Assembly (NCBI GenBank): GCA_963752045.1
Contig: CAVVWN010000008.1
Location: 992,001-1,056,000 of the forward strand
Direction: 5' to 3'
From: DATKDF01 sp963752045
GTDB lineage: Bacteria > Acidobacteriota > Vicinamibacteria > Vicinamibacterales > SCN-69-37
Length of the DNA stretch: 64,000 nt
Shown: positions 1-11,120 of the stretch, in pieces
Position numbering within the stretch: position 1 is the first letter of the stretch
Layout: the number at the start of each line of letters is the position of its first letter
Notes under the pieces: model-generated
Told to the model about the DNA's origin: nothing
Seen by the model: only the letters and a program-made list of their open reading frames with translations
Databases searched by the model: none
Translations under genes and position numbers: made by a program

Positions 1-335
1 TCGGCTCGGCCTTCCGGCGTCCGGTCCGCCGCGAGTTCGGCGAGCAGACTCGGGTTGCCGGCCCAGACCTGTTCGAGAAACAGGCCGTCGATGAGGCGCG
101 CCGCCTGGATGAGGTGACCAAGGGCGGCTGGCTCGTTTCCGGGCAGGTCGACCGGCACGACCATGTCGACGGGCGCGAATCTGGCAGCCATGGCTTCGAG
201 CTCGGCCACCCGGCCCGTTGCCGGAGGCCCGTCACTCTGCGGCGAACAGGCGGATGTCGTCATGGTGGCAAGAGCCGTCAAACCGATACCGAGGGTGATT
301 CGACCGAGTCGGGACGCGTGGGCCGGTGCATGCAT
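1..335 (-). CDS. Lipoprotein, N-terminal part; possibly M49 (dipeptidyl-peptidase III)-like
   Basis: Reading down from ATG at 335 the frame stays open to the window edge (111 codons), so the C-terminus is missing. The N-terminus has a basic start, a hydrophobic run and Cys30 in a lipobox-like T-S-A-C, which predicts an exported lipoprotein. After it come an alpha-helical stretch with RFAPVDM and a segment including LIDGLFLEQVWAGN. I associate that segment with the N-terminal region of bacterial M49-like peptidases, but the zinc motif of that family would lie beyond the window. The gene diverges from aceE across about 100 bp. That it is a real gene is fairly secure from the signal sequence and open frame. 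The M49 assignment is tentative. Confidence 0.55.
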   Translation of the reverse strand, partial: MHAPAHASRLGRITLGIGLTALATMTTSACSPQSDGPPATGRVAELEAMAARFAPVDMVVPVDLPGNEPAALGHLIQAARLIDGLFLEQVWAGNPSLLAELAADRTPEGRA

Positions 336-436
336 ATTCGTTATTTTGCACGGATTTACCACCGGCGGTAACGTCCTGACTGGCCTCGGGGCTAAAATGA
401 CAGGATTGTTCTGCTCAAGAAGGACGTGACAGGCGC

Positions 437-3113
437 ATGAAGAACCTCTCTCCGACCGATCAGGCTGCGCTCGAGGCCGTCGAGACCCGCGAGTGGCTCG
501 ACTCGCTCGACTATGTCATCCAGCAGGGTGACAAGGCCCGGGTGACCCGGCTGCTCGAGGCGCTGCGCGCCCGCGCCCGGGTGGCCGGGGTGCGGGTGCC
601 CTTTGCCCCGACCACGCCGTACATCAACACCATTGCCGAGAACGAACAGGTGCCGATGCCGGGCGACGGGGCCGTCGAACGGCGGATCAAGAGCCTCATC
701 CGTTGGAACGCGCTGGCCATGGTGGTGCGCGCCAATCGCGAGTCTGAGGGCATCGGCGGCCATATCTCGACCTATGCGTCGGCGGCCACGCTCTATGAGG
801 TGGCCTTCAACCACTTCTTCCGGGGCCGCGACGGCGGCGGCGACGGCGACATCATCTTCTTCCAGGGGCACGCCTCGCCGGGCATCTACGCGCGCGCGTT
901 CCTCGAAGGGCGGCTGACCGAGGCCCACCTGACCGAACTTCCGCCACGAGCTGCGCGCAAGCGGCGGCCTGTCGTCGTACCCCCATCCGTGGCTGATGCC
1001 CGACTTCTGGGAGTTCCCGACGGTCTCGATGGGCCTCGGCCCGCTCATGGCGATCTACCAGGCGCGGTTCGTGCGCTATCTGGAGAATCGCGGGCTCAAG
1101 GAGCCCTCCGATCAGAAGGTGTGGGCGTTTCTGGGTGATGGCGAGACGGACGAGCCGGAAGCGCTCGGGTCGCTCTCGCTCGCCGCTCGCGAGAAGCTCG
1201 ACAATCTCGTGTTCGTCATCAACTGCAACCTGCAGCGGCTCGACGGTCCCGTGCGGGGTAACGGCCAGATCGTGCAGGAGCTCGAGGCCGTCTTCCGGGG
1301 CGCGGGCTGGAACGTCATCAAGGTGCTCTGGGGATCGGAGTGGGACGAGCTGCTTGCGCGCGACACGGAGGGGCTGCTCGTCAAGCGAATGGGGGAAATC
1401 GTCGACGGCGAGTACCAGCGTTACGTCGTCGAAGGCGGCGCGTACCTGCGCAAGCAGTTCTGGGGCACCGATCCGCGATTGCTGGAGATGGTGCGTCATC
1501 TCTCGGACGACGACCTCAAGAAACTCAGGGTTGGCGGTCACGATCCCGTGAAGGTGTACAACGCCTATCACGCCGCCGTGCGCCATCGCGGTGGGCCGAC
1601 CGTGATTCTGGCCCGCACGATCAAGGGATACGGCCTTGGCGAGGCGGGAGAGGGCAAGAACATCACCCACCAGCAGAAGAAGATGAACGAGGCCGACCTG
1701 CGTCACTTCCGCGACCGGTTCGGCATTCCGATTTCCGATCACCAGATAGCCGAGGCGCCCTTCTACAAGCCCGGCGACGACAGTATCGAGCTGCGCTACA
1801 TGCAGGAGCGGCGAAAGGCCCTTGGCGGGCCCGTGCCGCAGCGCCGGGTGCTCGCGTCGTCGATTACGCCGGATCTCACCGAGGTGTTCGAGGAGTTCGC
1901 GAAGGGCACCGATGGCCGCAAGGCGTCGACCACCATGGTGTTCGTCAAGATGCTGGCCAAGCTGCTTCGCCACCCGGACATCGGCAAGCTGGTCGTCCCG
2001 ATTGTGCCCGACGAGGCGCGCACCTTCGGCATGGAATCCCTGTTCCGGGCGGTCGGCATCTACTCGAGCATCGGTCAGCTGTATGAGCCGGTCGACATGG
2101 ACACGCTCCTGTACTACAAGGAAGCCAAGGACGGGCAGATTCTGGAAGAGGGCATTACCGAGGCGGGTTCGATCTCGTCATGGATCGCGGCCGGGACGGC
2201 GTATTCGACCCACGGCGTCAACACGATTCCATTCTTCATCTTCTATTCGATGTTCGGCTTCCAGCGTGTGGGCGACTTCATCTGGGCGGCGGCGGACGCA
2301 CGGTGCCGGGGATTCCTGCTCGGCGGCACTTCTGGCCGCACCACACTCGCCGGTGAAGGCCTCCAGCACCAGGACGGCCACAGCCACGCGCTCGCGCTGA
2401 CCGTGCCGACGTGCCGCGCCTACGACCCTGCGTACGCCTACGAGCTGGCGGCGATCATCCAGGAAGGCATCCGACGCATGTACGGCGAAGGCGACGCGGC
2501 CTTCTACTACCTCACCGTGATGAACGAGCAATACGACATGCCGGCCATGCCCGCCGGCGCTACCGACGGCATTCTCAAGGGGCTCTACAAGCTGCGCGAT
2601 TCCGGTATGTCCAAGCCGAAGGCCCGCGCGCAGCTCCTCGGCAGCGGCGCCATTCTGAACGAGGTCGTCCGGGCCCAGGAGATCCTCTCCGGCTACGGCG
2701 TGTCGGCCGACGTGTGGAGCGCGACGAGCTACAACGAGTTGTATCGGGACGGCCACCGCGCCGACCGCTGGAACCTGCTCCATCCGACCGAGAAGGCCCG
2801 CGTGCCGTACGTGGCCGAGTGCCTCTCGGGAACCGCAGGGGTCGTCGTGTCGGCCTCGGATTACATCAAGGGCCAGGCCGACGTGCTCGGACGCTGGATT
2901 GGACGGCCCATGGTGACGCTCGGTACCGACGGCTTCGGCCGGAGCGAGGACCGGCAGTCCCTGCGGGACTTCTTCGAGGTGGACGCCCGTCATGTGGCGG
3001 CCGCCACGCTCTCGACGCTGCTGCGTCACAAGGAGATCGAAGCCAAGGTGGTCAAGCAGGCGTTTGCCGATCTGGAAATCGACCCGGACAAAGTTGATCC
3101 GGCGACGGCGTAG
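437..3113 (+). CDS. aceE: Pyruvate dehydrogenase E1 component, homodimeric type (single-base frameshift)
   Basis: E1 decarboxylates pyruvate with thiamine diphosphate and passes the acetyl group to the lipoyl arm of E2. The corrected product is 891 aa, the usual length of homodimeric AceE. The TPP-binding stretch GDGETDEPE...NCN is present, as are the AceE-like segments YPHPWLMPDFW and FPTVSMGLGP. The ATG at 437 has an AAGAAGGA Shine-Dalgarno at about 417-424. One surplus base near 934-936 shifts the frame: upstream reads EAHLT, and downstream resumes as NFRHELRASGG in the next frame. Both halves keep family-typical sequence, so a sequencing error is the likely cause. The gene heads the aceE-aceF-lpd cluster. 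Its stop is nine bases before aceF, and the aceF ribosome site overlaps the stop codon. Confidence 0.93.
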
Positions 3114-3122
3114 GAAGGGCAG

Positions 3123-4481
3123 ATGGCCATGGAGTTCAAGCTTCCGGAGTTGGGTGAGAACGTCGAGAAGGGCGACGTCGTGCGGGTGCTGGTTTCGCCG
3201 GGCGACATCGTCGAGAAAGACCAGCCTGTCCTCGAGCTCGAGACCGACAAAGCGACGATCGAGGTGCCGTCGCCGACCGCCGGCACCATCACCGAGGTTC
3301 GCGTGAAGCCGGGCGACCAGATCAAGGTGGGGCAGGCCGTGATGCTCATCGAGAACGGCACGGCGCCCGCGAGCGTATCCACGCGCGCCGATCGGTCGCA
3401 ACCGGAGTCCGCCGAGGCTGCCCCGAAGGCGGCCGACGTCGTCGACATCACGAAGGCCCGCCAGCCGGCCGGTCGCGCGAAGACCGCGAACGCGGAGGCT
3501 CAGCCATCGGGCGCGAGCGGTGGACAGGGCGGTCAGGAGCCGCGAGCAGCTGCACCGGCGGCGCCCACGGCCGCGCCCCCGGCCGAGAGCGGCGCGGTGC
3601 CGGCGGCTCCGTCGGTCCGGCGTTTCGCCAGGGAGCTCGGCGTGGACATTGCGGCGGTGAGCGGCACGGGTCCCGGCGGCCGTATTGGACAGGAGGACGT
3701 CAAGCAGTTCGTCACCGCGCGCATGCGGGCCGGCGTGCCAGCGTCGCACGGAGTGGCCGCGACGCCCCTGCCGGACTTTTCGAGATGGGGCGCCGTCGAA
3801 ACCCGGCCGATGTCGAACATCCGGCGGAAGACGGCCGAGCACCTGAGCGCGGCCTGGCAGGCTCCGCATGTCACGCAGCATGACCGCGCCGACATCACCG
3901 AGCTCGAAGCCTTCCGCGCGGCTCACGCCAAGCGCGTCGAGGCTGCCGGAGGCAAGCTCACGGTGACGGCGATTCTGATTCGGGTCGCGGCGGCCGCCAT
4001 CCGGCGTTTTCCGAACTTCGCCTCGTCGGTCGACATGGCCAGCGAGTCGATCATCTACAAGCAGTACGTCCACATCGGCGTGGCCGTCGACACGCCGAAT
4101 GGCCTGCTCGTGCCCGTGATTCGTGACGCCGACGCGAAGACGATCACCGAGATTGCCGTCGAGGTGGGGGAACTGTCCCGGAAGGCGCGGGAGAAGAAGC
4201 TGACACTCGACGAGATGGCCGGCGGCGTCTTCACCATCACCAATCTCGGCGGCATCGGGGGCACGTCGTTCACGCCGGTCGTCAACCAGCCTGAAGTGGC
4301 GATCCTCGGTGTGTCTCGCGGGGCGATCGAACCGGTGTGGCGCGACGGCCAGTTCGTGCCCCGCCAGATGCTCCCGCTCTCGCTGTCCTACGATCACCGC
4401 GTCATCGACGGCGCCGATGCCGCCCGGTTCCTGCGCTTCGTGGCCGAGGCGCTCGAGCACCCGATGACCATGTATCTCTGA
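3123..4481 (+). CDS. aceF: Dihydrolipoyl acetyltransferase, PDH E2
   Basis: E2 forms the core of the pyruvate dehydrogenase complex and moves acetyl from lipoyl-lysine to CoA. The 452-aa product has one lipoyl domain (residues about 3-77, lipoylated Lys43 in ETDKATIEV). An Ala/Pro/Gly linker follows, then a peripheral subunit-binding domain (about 160-195, VRRFARELGVD...GTGPGGRIGQEDV). The chloramphenicol-acetyltransferase-like catalytic domain ends with SYDHRVIDG and catalytic His425. A single lipoyl domain is fewer than in E. coli AceF. The Shine-Dalgarno AGGAAGG overlaps the aceE stop, so translation is probably coupled. The lipoyl synthase needed to charge Lys43 is encoded at 21277-22206. 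Confidence 0.95.
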   Translation: MAMEFKLPELGENVEKGDVVRVLVSPGDIVEKDQPVLELETDKATIEVPSPTAGTITEVRVKPGDQIKVGQAVMLIENGTAPASVSTRADRSQPESAEAAPKAADVVDITKARQPAGRAKTANAEAQPSGASGGQGGQEPRAAAPAAPTAAPPAESGAVPAAPSVRRFARELGVDIAAVSGTGPGGRIGQEDVKQFVTARMRAGVPASHGVAATPLPDFSRWGAVETRPMSNIRRKTAEHLSAAWQAPHVTQHDRADITELEAFRAAHAKRVEAAGGKLTVTAILIRVAAAAIRRFPNFASSVDMASESIIYKQYVHIGVAVDTPNGLLVPVIRDADAKTITEIAVEVGELSRKAREKKLTLDEMAGGVFTITNLGGIGGTSFTPVVNQPEVAILGVSRGAIEPVWRDGQFVPRQMLPLSLSYDHRVIDGADAARFLRFVAEALEHPMTMYL

Positions 4482-4530
4482 ACCCTCGATCGCTGAGCGG
4501 GCGGGCCTCACGCCGTCCGACCATTCTCAT

Positions 4531-5958
4531 ATGTCAGATTCCACGAATGTCGTCGTCATCGGCGCGGGCCCGGGCGGGTACGCGGCCGCGTTCTATGCCG
4601 CGGACCTGGGCATGCAGGTCACGCTCGTCGATCCGGAGCTCAATCCCGGCGGCGTGTGCCTGTTCCGCGGATGCATACCATCGAAGGCTCTGCTGCACGT
4701 GGCCAAGGTGATCAGCGAAGCGCGGCATGCTCCGGCGTGGGGCGTCACGTTCGGCGAACCGACGATTGACCTCGACAAGCTGCGGGGCTACAAGGACGAC
4801 GTCGTCAAGAAGCTCACCGGCGGGCTCGGCCAGGTCTCGAAGATGCGAAAGATCGATTACGTGCGCGGTCGCGCCGCGTTCGTCGATGCCAGGACACTTC
4901 GCATCACGCCGGTCGAGGGTGGCAAGGAGCGGACGCTTGCCTTTCAGAACGCGATCATCGCGACCGGGTCGCATCCGTCGAAAGTGCCGGGACTGTCGAT
5001 TGACAGCCCGCGGGTCATGGACTCGACCGGCGCGCTCGACCTGCCCGACATTCCGAAGACGCTCCTCGTCGTCGGGGGCGGCTACATCGGCCTCGAGTTG
5101 GGGTCGGTGTACGCCGCGCTCGGCACGAAGGTCACCGTCGTCGAGATGACCGACGGGCTGCTGCCCGGCGCGGACAGGGACCTCGTGACGTTCCTCGCGC
5201 GGCGGATGGAAAAGACCCTTCACCGGATCCTGCTCAACGCGCGGGTCACCGGGATGACGGAGGAGAAGAAGGGCATCCGCGTGTCGATCGAGGGCAAGGA
5301 CCTTGCCGAGGAGGACACGACGCAACACTTCGAGCGCGTGCTCGTGTCGGTCGGGCGTCGTCCGAATTCGGACGTGCCTGGGCTCGAGAACACCGGCGTG
5401 AAGGTGGGCGATCGCGGATTCATCGAAGTGGACCCGACCCGGCGGACCGCCGAGGCGTCTATCTATGCGATCGGCGACGTGGTCGGCGAACCGATGCTCG
5501 CGCACAAGGCGTCGCACGAAGCACGCGTGGCCGTCGATGCGATTGCCGGGCACAAGGTCGCCTTCGAACCCCAGGCCATTCCGGCCGTGGTGTTCACCGA
5601 TCCGGAAGTGGCCTGGTGCGGCCTCACCGAAACGGAGGCGAAGCAGCAGGGCCGGAAGGTGGAGGTCGTGAAGTTCCCCTGGGCGGCGCTTGGTCGCGCG
5701 ATCGCGATCGACCGCCCCGACGGCGTCACGAAACTCATCATCGACCCGGACACGGAGCGGATCCTGGGGGTTGGCATTGTCGGATCCGGCGCGGGTGAGC
5801 TCATCGCCGAAGGCGTCCTCGCTGTGGAGATGGCGGCGCTGGCGACCGACTTGAAGCTGAGCATCCACCCGCATCCGACCCTGTCGGAGACGATGATGGA
5901 GGCCGCCGAAGTCTTCTTCGGGCACTCCACGCACGTCTATCGTCCGAAGCGGAAGTAG
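4531..5958 (+). CDS. lpd: Dihydrolipoyl dehydrogenase, E3
   Basis: This flavoprotein reoxidises the dihydrolipoyl arm of E2 and reduces NAD+. The 475-aa length is normal for the family. The FAD-binding GAGPGG lies at residues 11-16 and the redox-active disulfide is Cys43/Cys48 in GGVCLFRGCIPSK. A second dinucleotide fold (VVGGGYIGLELGS) binds NAD. The C-terminal dimerisation domain carries the conserved HPHPTLSE with the catalytic His-Glu pair. It follows aceF after 49 bp and completes the complex. A copy so close to aceEF probably serves pyruvate dehydrogenase first but could be shared with other 2-oxoacid dehydrogenases. Confidence 0.95.
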   Translation: MSDSTNVVVIGAGPGGYAAAFYAADLGMQVTLVDPELNPGGVCLFRGCIPSKALLHVAKVISEARHAPAWGVTFGEPTIDLDKLRGYKDDVVKKLTGGLGQVSKMRKIDYVRGRAAFVDARTLRITPVEGGKERTLAFQNAIIATGSHPSKVPGLSIDSPRVMDSTGALDLPDIPKTLLVVGGGYIGLELGSVYAALGTKVTVVEMTDGLLPGADRDLVTFLARRMEKTLHRILLNARVTGMTEEKKGIRVSIEGKDLAEEDTTQHFERVLVSVGRRPNSDVPGLENTGVKVGDRGFIEVDPTRRTAEASIYAIGDVVGEPMLAHKASHEARVAVDAIAGHKVAFEPQAIPAVVFTDPEVAWCGLTETEAKQQGRKVEVVKFPWAALGRAIAIDRPDGVTKLIIDPDTERILGVGIVGSGAGELIAEGVLAVEMAALATDLKLSIHPHPTLSETMMEAAEVFFGHSTHVYRPKRK

Positions 5959-6091
5959 GGGGCGCCGCAACGCCTGAGGCCACCCGGTCGTAACTGCACA
6001 CAGGGCGCCGGTTCGACTGCCCGCCAGTGGCCGGGCACAGCCGTGCGGTCGCGCTCGGAATCGGATAACGTAGGCGTTTACTGACACCATC

Positions 6092-7440
6092 GTGGCTGAC
6101 AACCTTCCTCACGGGGACTTCGTCAAGGATGTCGTGGCGGCGGCCGACCGGCGCCGCCGCAACCGGACCGCGCTCGCGCGCGTCGTTCGCCTGGTGCCCT
6201 GGGCGGGCGCCGTCGCGCTTCTCGCGGCGATTGGCGTCCGGGCGGTCGGTGGTCCGCCCGCGGCGGGTCTGGCTGTCGTCGTCGCGCTCGCCCTGGGGCT
6301 GACAGCCTGGTTCGTGCTCATGCGGGGCTCGACAGCGCCGCCAGACAGCAGCGCCGCGCGCGTCGATGCCGACGCGGGCCTTTCGGGCGAGCTGCGCAGC
6401 GCGCACTGGTTTTCGCTGCATCCCGATCAGGAAGACTGGACGACGTTCCACGTGGCGCGCGCGGCCGAGCATGCCCGAGCCGTGGACTGGGCGACGCTGT
6501 ATCCGCCGGTCCGGGCCGGACGAGCCTGGGTCGCCGCGGCCGTTGGCGTCGCCGCGGCCATCGCGCTCGCCGTGACCACTCCGCTGCCGGACCCTGCCGC
6601 CAGGGCGGCCGAGCTCGCGTCGGCGGACGTTGTCGATGAGGCGTTGCTCGACATGCTCCCGCCGGAACTGCGTGCCGAACTCGAGGCGCTGCTGAAGCGG
6701 ATGGCCGAGGGCGGCGATGCCGGTGAGGTCGCCGAAGCATCGCTGGCCGAGCTCCAGGCACTCATGAAGGACATCGACCCGGAGCTGAGTGCCAGGCTCG
6801 CCGAGATGCTCGACAAGGCTCAGGAGGCGGGCGAGGTTGGCCAGGGAGGCGAGAAGCCGCCGGAGGCTGATGCCGACATGGCAAAGAACACGAGCGCCGG
6901 CCTGCCCGAGGACGTGCGGTGGGCCGTGGACGATCTGGCCGAGCGGCTCGCCAATGCCTCCCGCGACCGTCAGACGAACGAGCAGAATCCGGCGGCGTCC
7001 GAGGAGACGGGGGAGATGGGGGCCGGGTCCGAGCAGGCTGCCTCCGCCGAGGGCAACAATGCCGAAGCGCAGATGAAGATGGCGCGCGAATCGGCGTCCG
7101 ACCCGGGCGCCTCGAAGATGATGATGGGCGGCGCCGGAGCGATGGGCGGGGACTCCAGACCGGGCGCCGGCGGCAACAACGGCGGCCGTGACGGCAACGC
7201 GCCCGATCCGCTGTCGATCGCCCAGGCCCTCCGCCAGGAGCTCGTCGAGGCCAGTGCGGACGCGCAGGGAAAGAACGTCGAGAAGGAAGACATCCGTCGC
7301 AAGACCGAACAGGGTGATGCCACCGTGGGGTTTACCCGGGCGGCGCCGCCTTCAACCGTCGATCGCAGCCGGGCGCAGGCCCCGCCAATCGTGCCGGACG
7401 CGCGGCGAGCGCTGCTTTACAACTATTTCATCCGCCAAAA

Positions 7441-7444
<4 letters not shown>
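6092..7444 (+). CDS. Membrane protein with Ala/Glu- and Gly-rich C-terminal region, first gene of MoxR operon
   Basis: The function is not recognised. The 450-aa product has a short basic N-terminus, two transmembrane helices at about residues 28-75 and a third at about 148-165. A long region rich in Ala, Glu, Gly and Met follows, including a probable coiled coil (about 190-250) and a low-complexity Gly/Asn/Met stretch (about 330-375). There is no ATG nearby, so the GTG at 6092 is taken as the start; no clear ribosome site is visible. Its stop overlaps the moxR start in an ATGA (7441-7444), which implies translational coupling and a shared role with the MoxR/DUF58/VWA genes. It may be a structural or substrate partner of that system. 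Confidence 0.7.
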
Positions 7445-8431
<987 letters not shown>

Positions 8432-8485
8432 CGCGTTGGGCACCTGGCCAACCCCGTCGCACCAGACGCCTCCGAGAGGTCTCGC

Positions 8486-9362
8486 GTGTCTGCCCTGAGA
8501 TTCGAAGACGACTTCCTCAAGAAGCTGGAGTACCTCCACGTCGTCTCGAAACGGGCGTTCGCCGGGCAGAACCGTGCTGACAGGCTGGCCCGCAAGCGCG
8601 GCCGGGGCCTCGAGTTCGCCGATCACCGGCAGTACTCGCCAGGCGACGACTTCCGGCACATCGACTGGAAGGCCTACCAGCGGCTGAACCGGTTGCTGCT
8701 CAGGCTGTTCGACGAGGAGCAGGACCTGCCGATCTACCTCTTCATAGACAGCAGCCGGTCCATGGTCGAACCCGGCAAGTTCGACCAGGCTCGCCGCATT
8801 GCGGCGGCGCTCTGCTACATCGGCCTTGCCCACCTCGACCGCGTGACGATCCTCACGTTCGGCGCAGGGCTCGGTGACGAGCGCGTGCCCGGCCGCGGCA
8901 AGGGCCGCATCTTCCGCGTCTTCGATCTGCTCGAGAAGATGGAGGCCGGCGGTCCGACCGACTTGCGCGAGTCGTTCAAGCAGTTTGCCGTCTCGCACCC
9001 GGCAGCAGGGCCTCGCCGTCGTGATCTCCGATTTCCTCGACCCGGCCGGATTCGAGTCCGGCCTGAAGATGCTGGCCTCGATGGGCCACGATGTGTTTGC
9101 CGTTCACGTCACCTCCAACTCGGATCGGGACCCCGGTGCGCTCGGGGAAGTGCGGTTCGTCGATGCAGAGACCGGCGAGGTGCGTGACGTCGAAGTCACG
9201 CCGGCCCTGGTCGAGGCGTACGACCGCGCCTGGCATGCCCACGCCGACGAGGTGGAGCGGTTCTGCGGCCGCTACGACCTCGGGTACATCCGGGCCGATG
9301 CCGCTCAGCCGTTCCAGGACGTGATCCTCAAGACCTTCCGGAAAGGGCGGTTCCTGGCATGA
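8486..9362 (+). CDS. DUF58 domain protein with VWA-like fold (single-base frameshift)
   Basis: DUF58 proteins are the usual partner of MoxR ATPases. The corrected product is 291 aa, starting at GTG 8486. It carries the diagnostic DUF58 segment with SPGDDFRHIDWKAY at about residues 50-63. A MIDAS-like strand LFIDSSRSM follows (about 88-96), so the protein resembles a VWA domain. One extra C in the run at about 8997-9000 shifts the frame. Removing it joins VSH to RQQGLAVVISDF, a natural strand of the VWA fold. The stop overlaps the next start in an ATGA (9359-9362). Confidence 0.88.
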
Positions 9363-11119
9363 GTTTCGGTGCCATGGCCGCCTGGCAGGCTTGGGCCCTC
9401 ATTCTGGGGGTGGCAGGCCTGGCCGCGTGGCTCTTCTATCTGAAGGTCCGGCCGCCGCGCGTGGCGGTGCCGTCGCTTCTGCTCTGGCGGCGCGTGCTCG
9501 ATGAGAAACGGGAGCTGACCTGGTGGGACCGCGTCCGCAAGGCCGTGTCGCTCGCGGCCACGATCCTCGTCGCCACGATGCTGGCGCTGGCGGTCACAAG
9601 GCCGGGGCCGGCCGGCGCCACCGGGACGAGGGGCCGCGTGCTCATCGTCCTCGATTCGTCCTGGTCGATGCTGGCTGACACGCCCGGCGGCGGGACGCGC
9701 TGGGACCGGGCGGTGCAGGTGGCCAGGCAGCTCGCGATCTCGGCCGGCGGCGACGACGTGGCCCTGGCGACGACTGCGGAAGGCCTGCTCGAAGGGCCGA
9801 CGGCCGACCTGGCGCTGATCGAAACGGCGCTCGGCTCGATCGGGCCCACCGGCGGGGATGACGCCGGCTGGCCCACGCTCGGCGGCGGGGCGGTGACCCA
9901 CTTTCTGACTGACGGGGCCGTGGCCCGGTCGCTCGATGCCGGCGTCGAAGTGCACTCGGTCTACGCGCCGGCGCCCAACGTGGCCATCACCGCCTTCGAC
10001 ATCCGCCGGGCGGCCATGCCGACCGGCGCGCACGAGGCGTATCTCGAAATCGACAACTACGCCGAGGTTGCCCAGCCCGTGCGTCTGCTCGTGACACGCG
10101 GTACCGAGGTGGTGACCGACACGACGGTCGACATGACGCCGGGTGAAGCCGTTCGTCAAACCCTCGTGCTTGGCCCTGGCGAGCCGAGACTTCGGGCCAG
10201 GGTGACGGCCGAGCACAACGAGTTGACGATTGACGACGAGGCGGTGGCCTGGTTTGTCGGCGCGCAACCGACGGCCGTGACGGTCGTGAGCGCCGAACCG
10301 GGGCCGCTTGGACTGTTACTCGAACGGCACGCCGGCGTCGAGGCGCGGTATGTCGCGCCCGGCAGGTACGCGACTGACGATGCTGATGTTCTGGTGTTCG
10401 ACCGCTGGCTGCCGCCCGACCCGCCCGGCAAGCCCGCACTCGTCCTCACGCCGGAAGGCAGGTCATGGCTCGGTGAGCGGACGTCCGAAGAACGGGGCGT
10501 CACCTGGAGCGAGCCGGGGCGGCATCCTGTGCTCGCCGGCGTCGACCCGCAGACGCTCGAGATTAAACGGGCATTCGGCTTCGAGGGGCCCGGCCTCGTG
10601 ACCGTTGCCAGCTCGGTCGCCGGCACGCCTCTCGTGCTCGTGGGCGACGGGCAGGACCGCCGGGTGGTCGTACTCAATATCGCGTTGGCCGACTCGAACC
10701 TTGCGTTTTCTCCGGCGTTCCCGGTCCTCGTCGGCGACGCGCTCGAGTGGCTGGCTCGGCCGGCGCTCGGCGTTTCCGGCCGGCCGGGCGTGGTGGAACT
10801 GCCCGTCAGCACGAACCAGGTCACCGCGCCTGACGGCGGTGTCGTCCCGCTCATCGAGGCTGGCGACCGAAAAGTGGCCAGGCTGACCGCGCCTGGTTTG
10901 TACCTCGCCGACATCGGCGGCGCCCGATCTGTGATCGCCGTGAACGCGGGCAGTCCGGACGTATCGAATCTGGCGCGCACCTCGCTCAGCGATGCGCTCG
11001 TGGCGGCTGGTGCCGAGGCGACCGGCGCAGGCACCGTCTGGTGGATGTACGCGGTGTCGGCGGCATTCCTCCTGGTGGCGGTGGAGTGGTGGACGTGGCA
11101 GCGGCGGATCACGGTGTGA
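9359..11119 (+). CDS. BatA-like membrane protein with VWA domain
   Basis: The 586-aa product begins with the BatA/aerotolerance-type N-terminus: a first membrane helix (about 10-26), then VPSLLLWRRVL, then a second helix (about 58-80). A VWA domain follows, with the strand RVLIVLDSSWSML (about 92-104) supplying the DxSxS metal site. A long extracytoplasmic region comes next, and a C-terminal membrane helix (about 562-580) ends the protein. Start and stop are set by tight packing: it overlaps the DUF58 gene by 4 bp and ends one base before the next gene. In Bat-type systems such proteins assemble at the membrane with the MoxR ATPase. The exact substrate here is unknown. Confidence 0.85.
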   Translation: MSFGAMAAWQAWALILGVAGLAAWLFYLKVRPPRVAVPSLLLWRRVLDEKRELTWWDRVRKAVSLAATILVATMLALAVTRPGPAGATGTRGRVLIVLDSSWSMLADTPGGGTRWDRAVQVARQLAISAGGDDVALATTAEGLLEGPTADLALIETALGSIGPTGGDDAGWPTLGGGAVTHFLTDGAVARSLDAGVEVHSVYAPAPNVAITAFDIRRAAMPTGAHEAYLEIDNYAEVAQPVRLLVTRGTEVVTDTTVDMTPGEAVRQTLVLGPGEPRLRARVTAEHNELTIDDEAVAWFVGAQPTAVTVVSAEPGPLGLLLERHAGVEARYVAPGRYATDDADVLVFDRWLPPDPPGKPALVLTPEGRSWLGERTSEERGVTWSEPGRHPVLAGVDPQTLEIKRAFGFEGPGLVTVASSVAGTPLVLVGDGQDRRVVVLNIALADSNLAFSPAFPVLVGDALEWLARPALGVSGRPGVVELPVSTNQVTAPDGGVVPLIEAGDRKVARLTAPGLYLADIGGARSVIAVNAGSPDVSNLARTSLSDALVAAGAEATGAGTVWWMYAVSAAFLLVAVEWWTWQRRITV

Positions 11120-11120
11120 C

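Noticed and set aside
392..1048. 218-aa open frame antisense to aceE
   Set aside because: It has no ribosome site or domain, and aceE sequence on the other strand is conserved.
2178..4511. 777-aa open frame on the minus strand over aceE/aceF
   Set aside because: It runs antisense to two firmly identified genes and has shadow composition.
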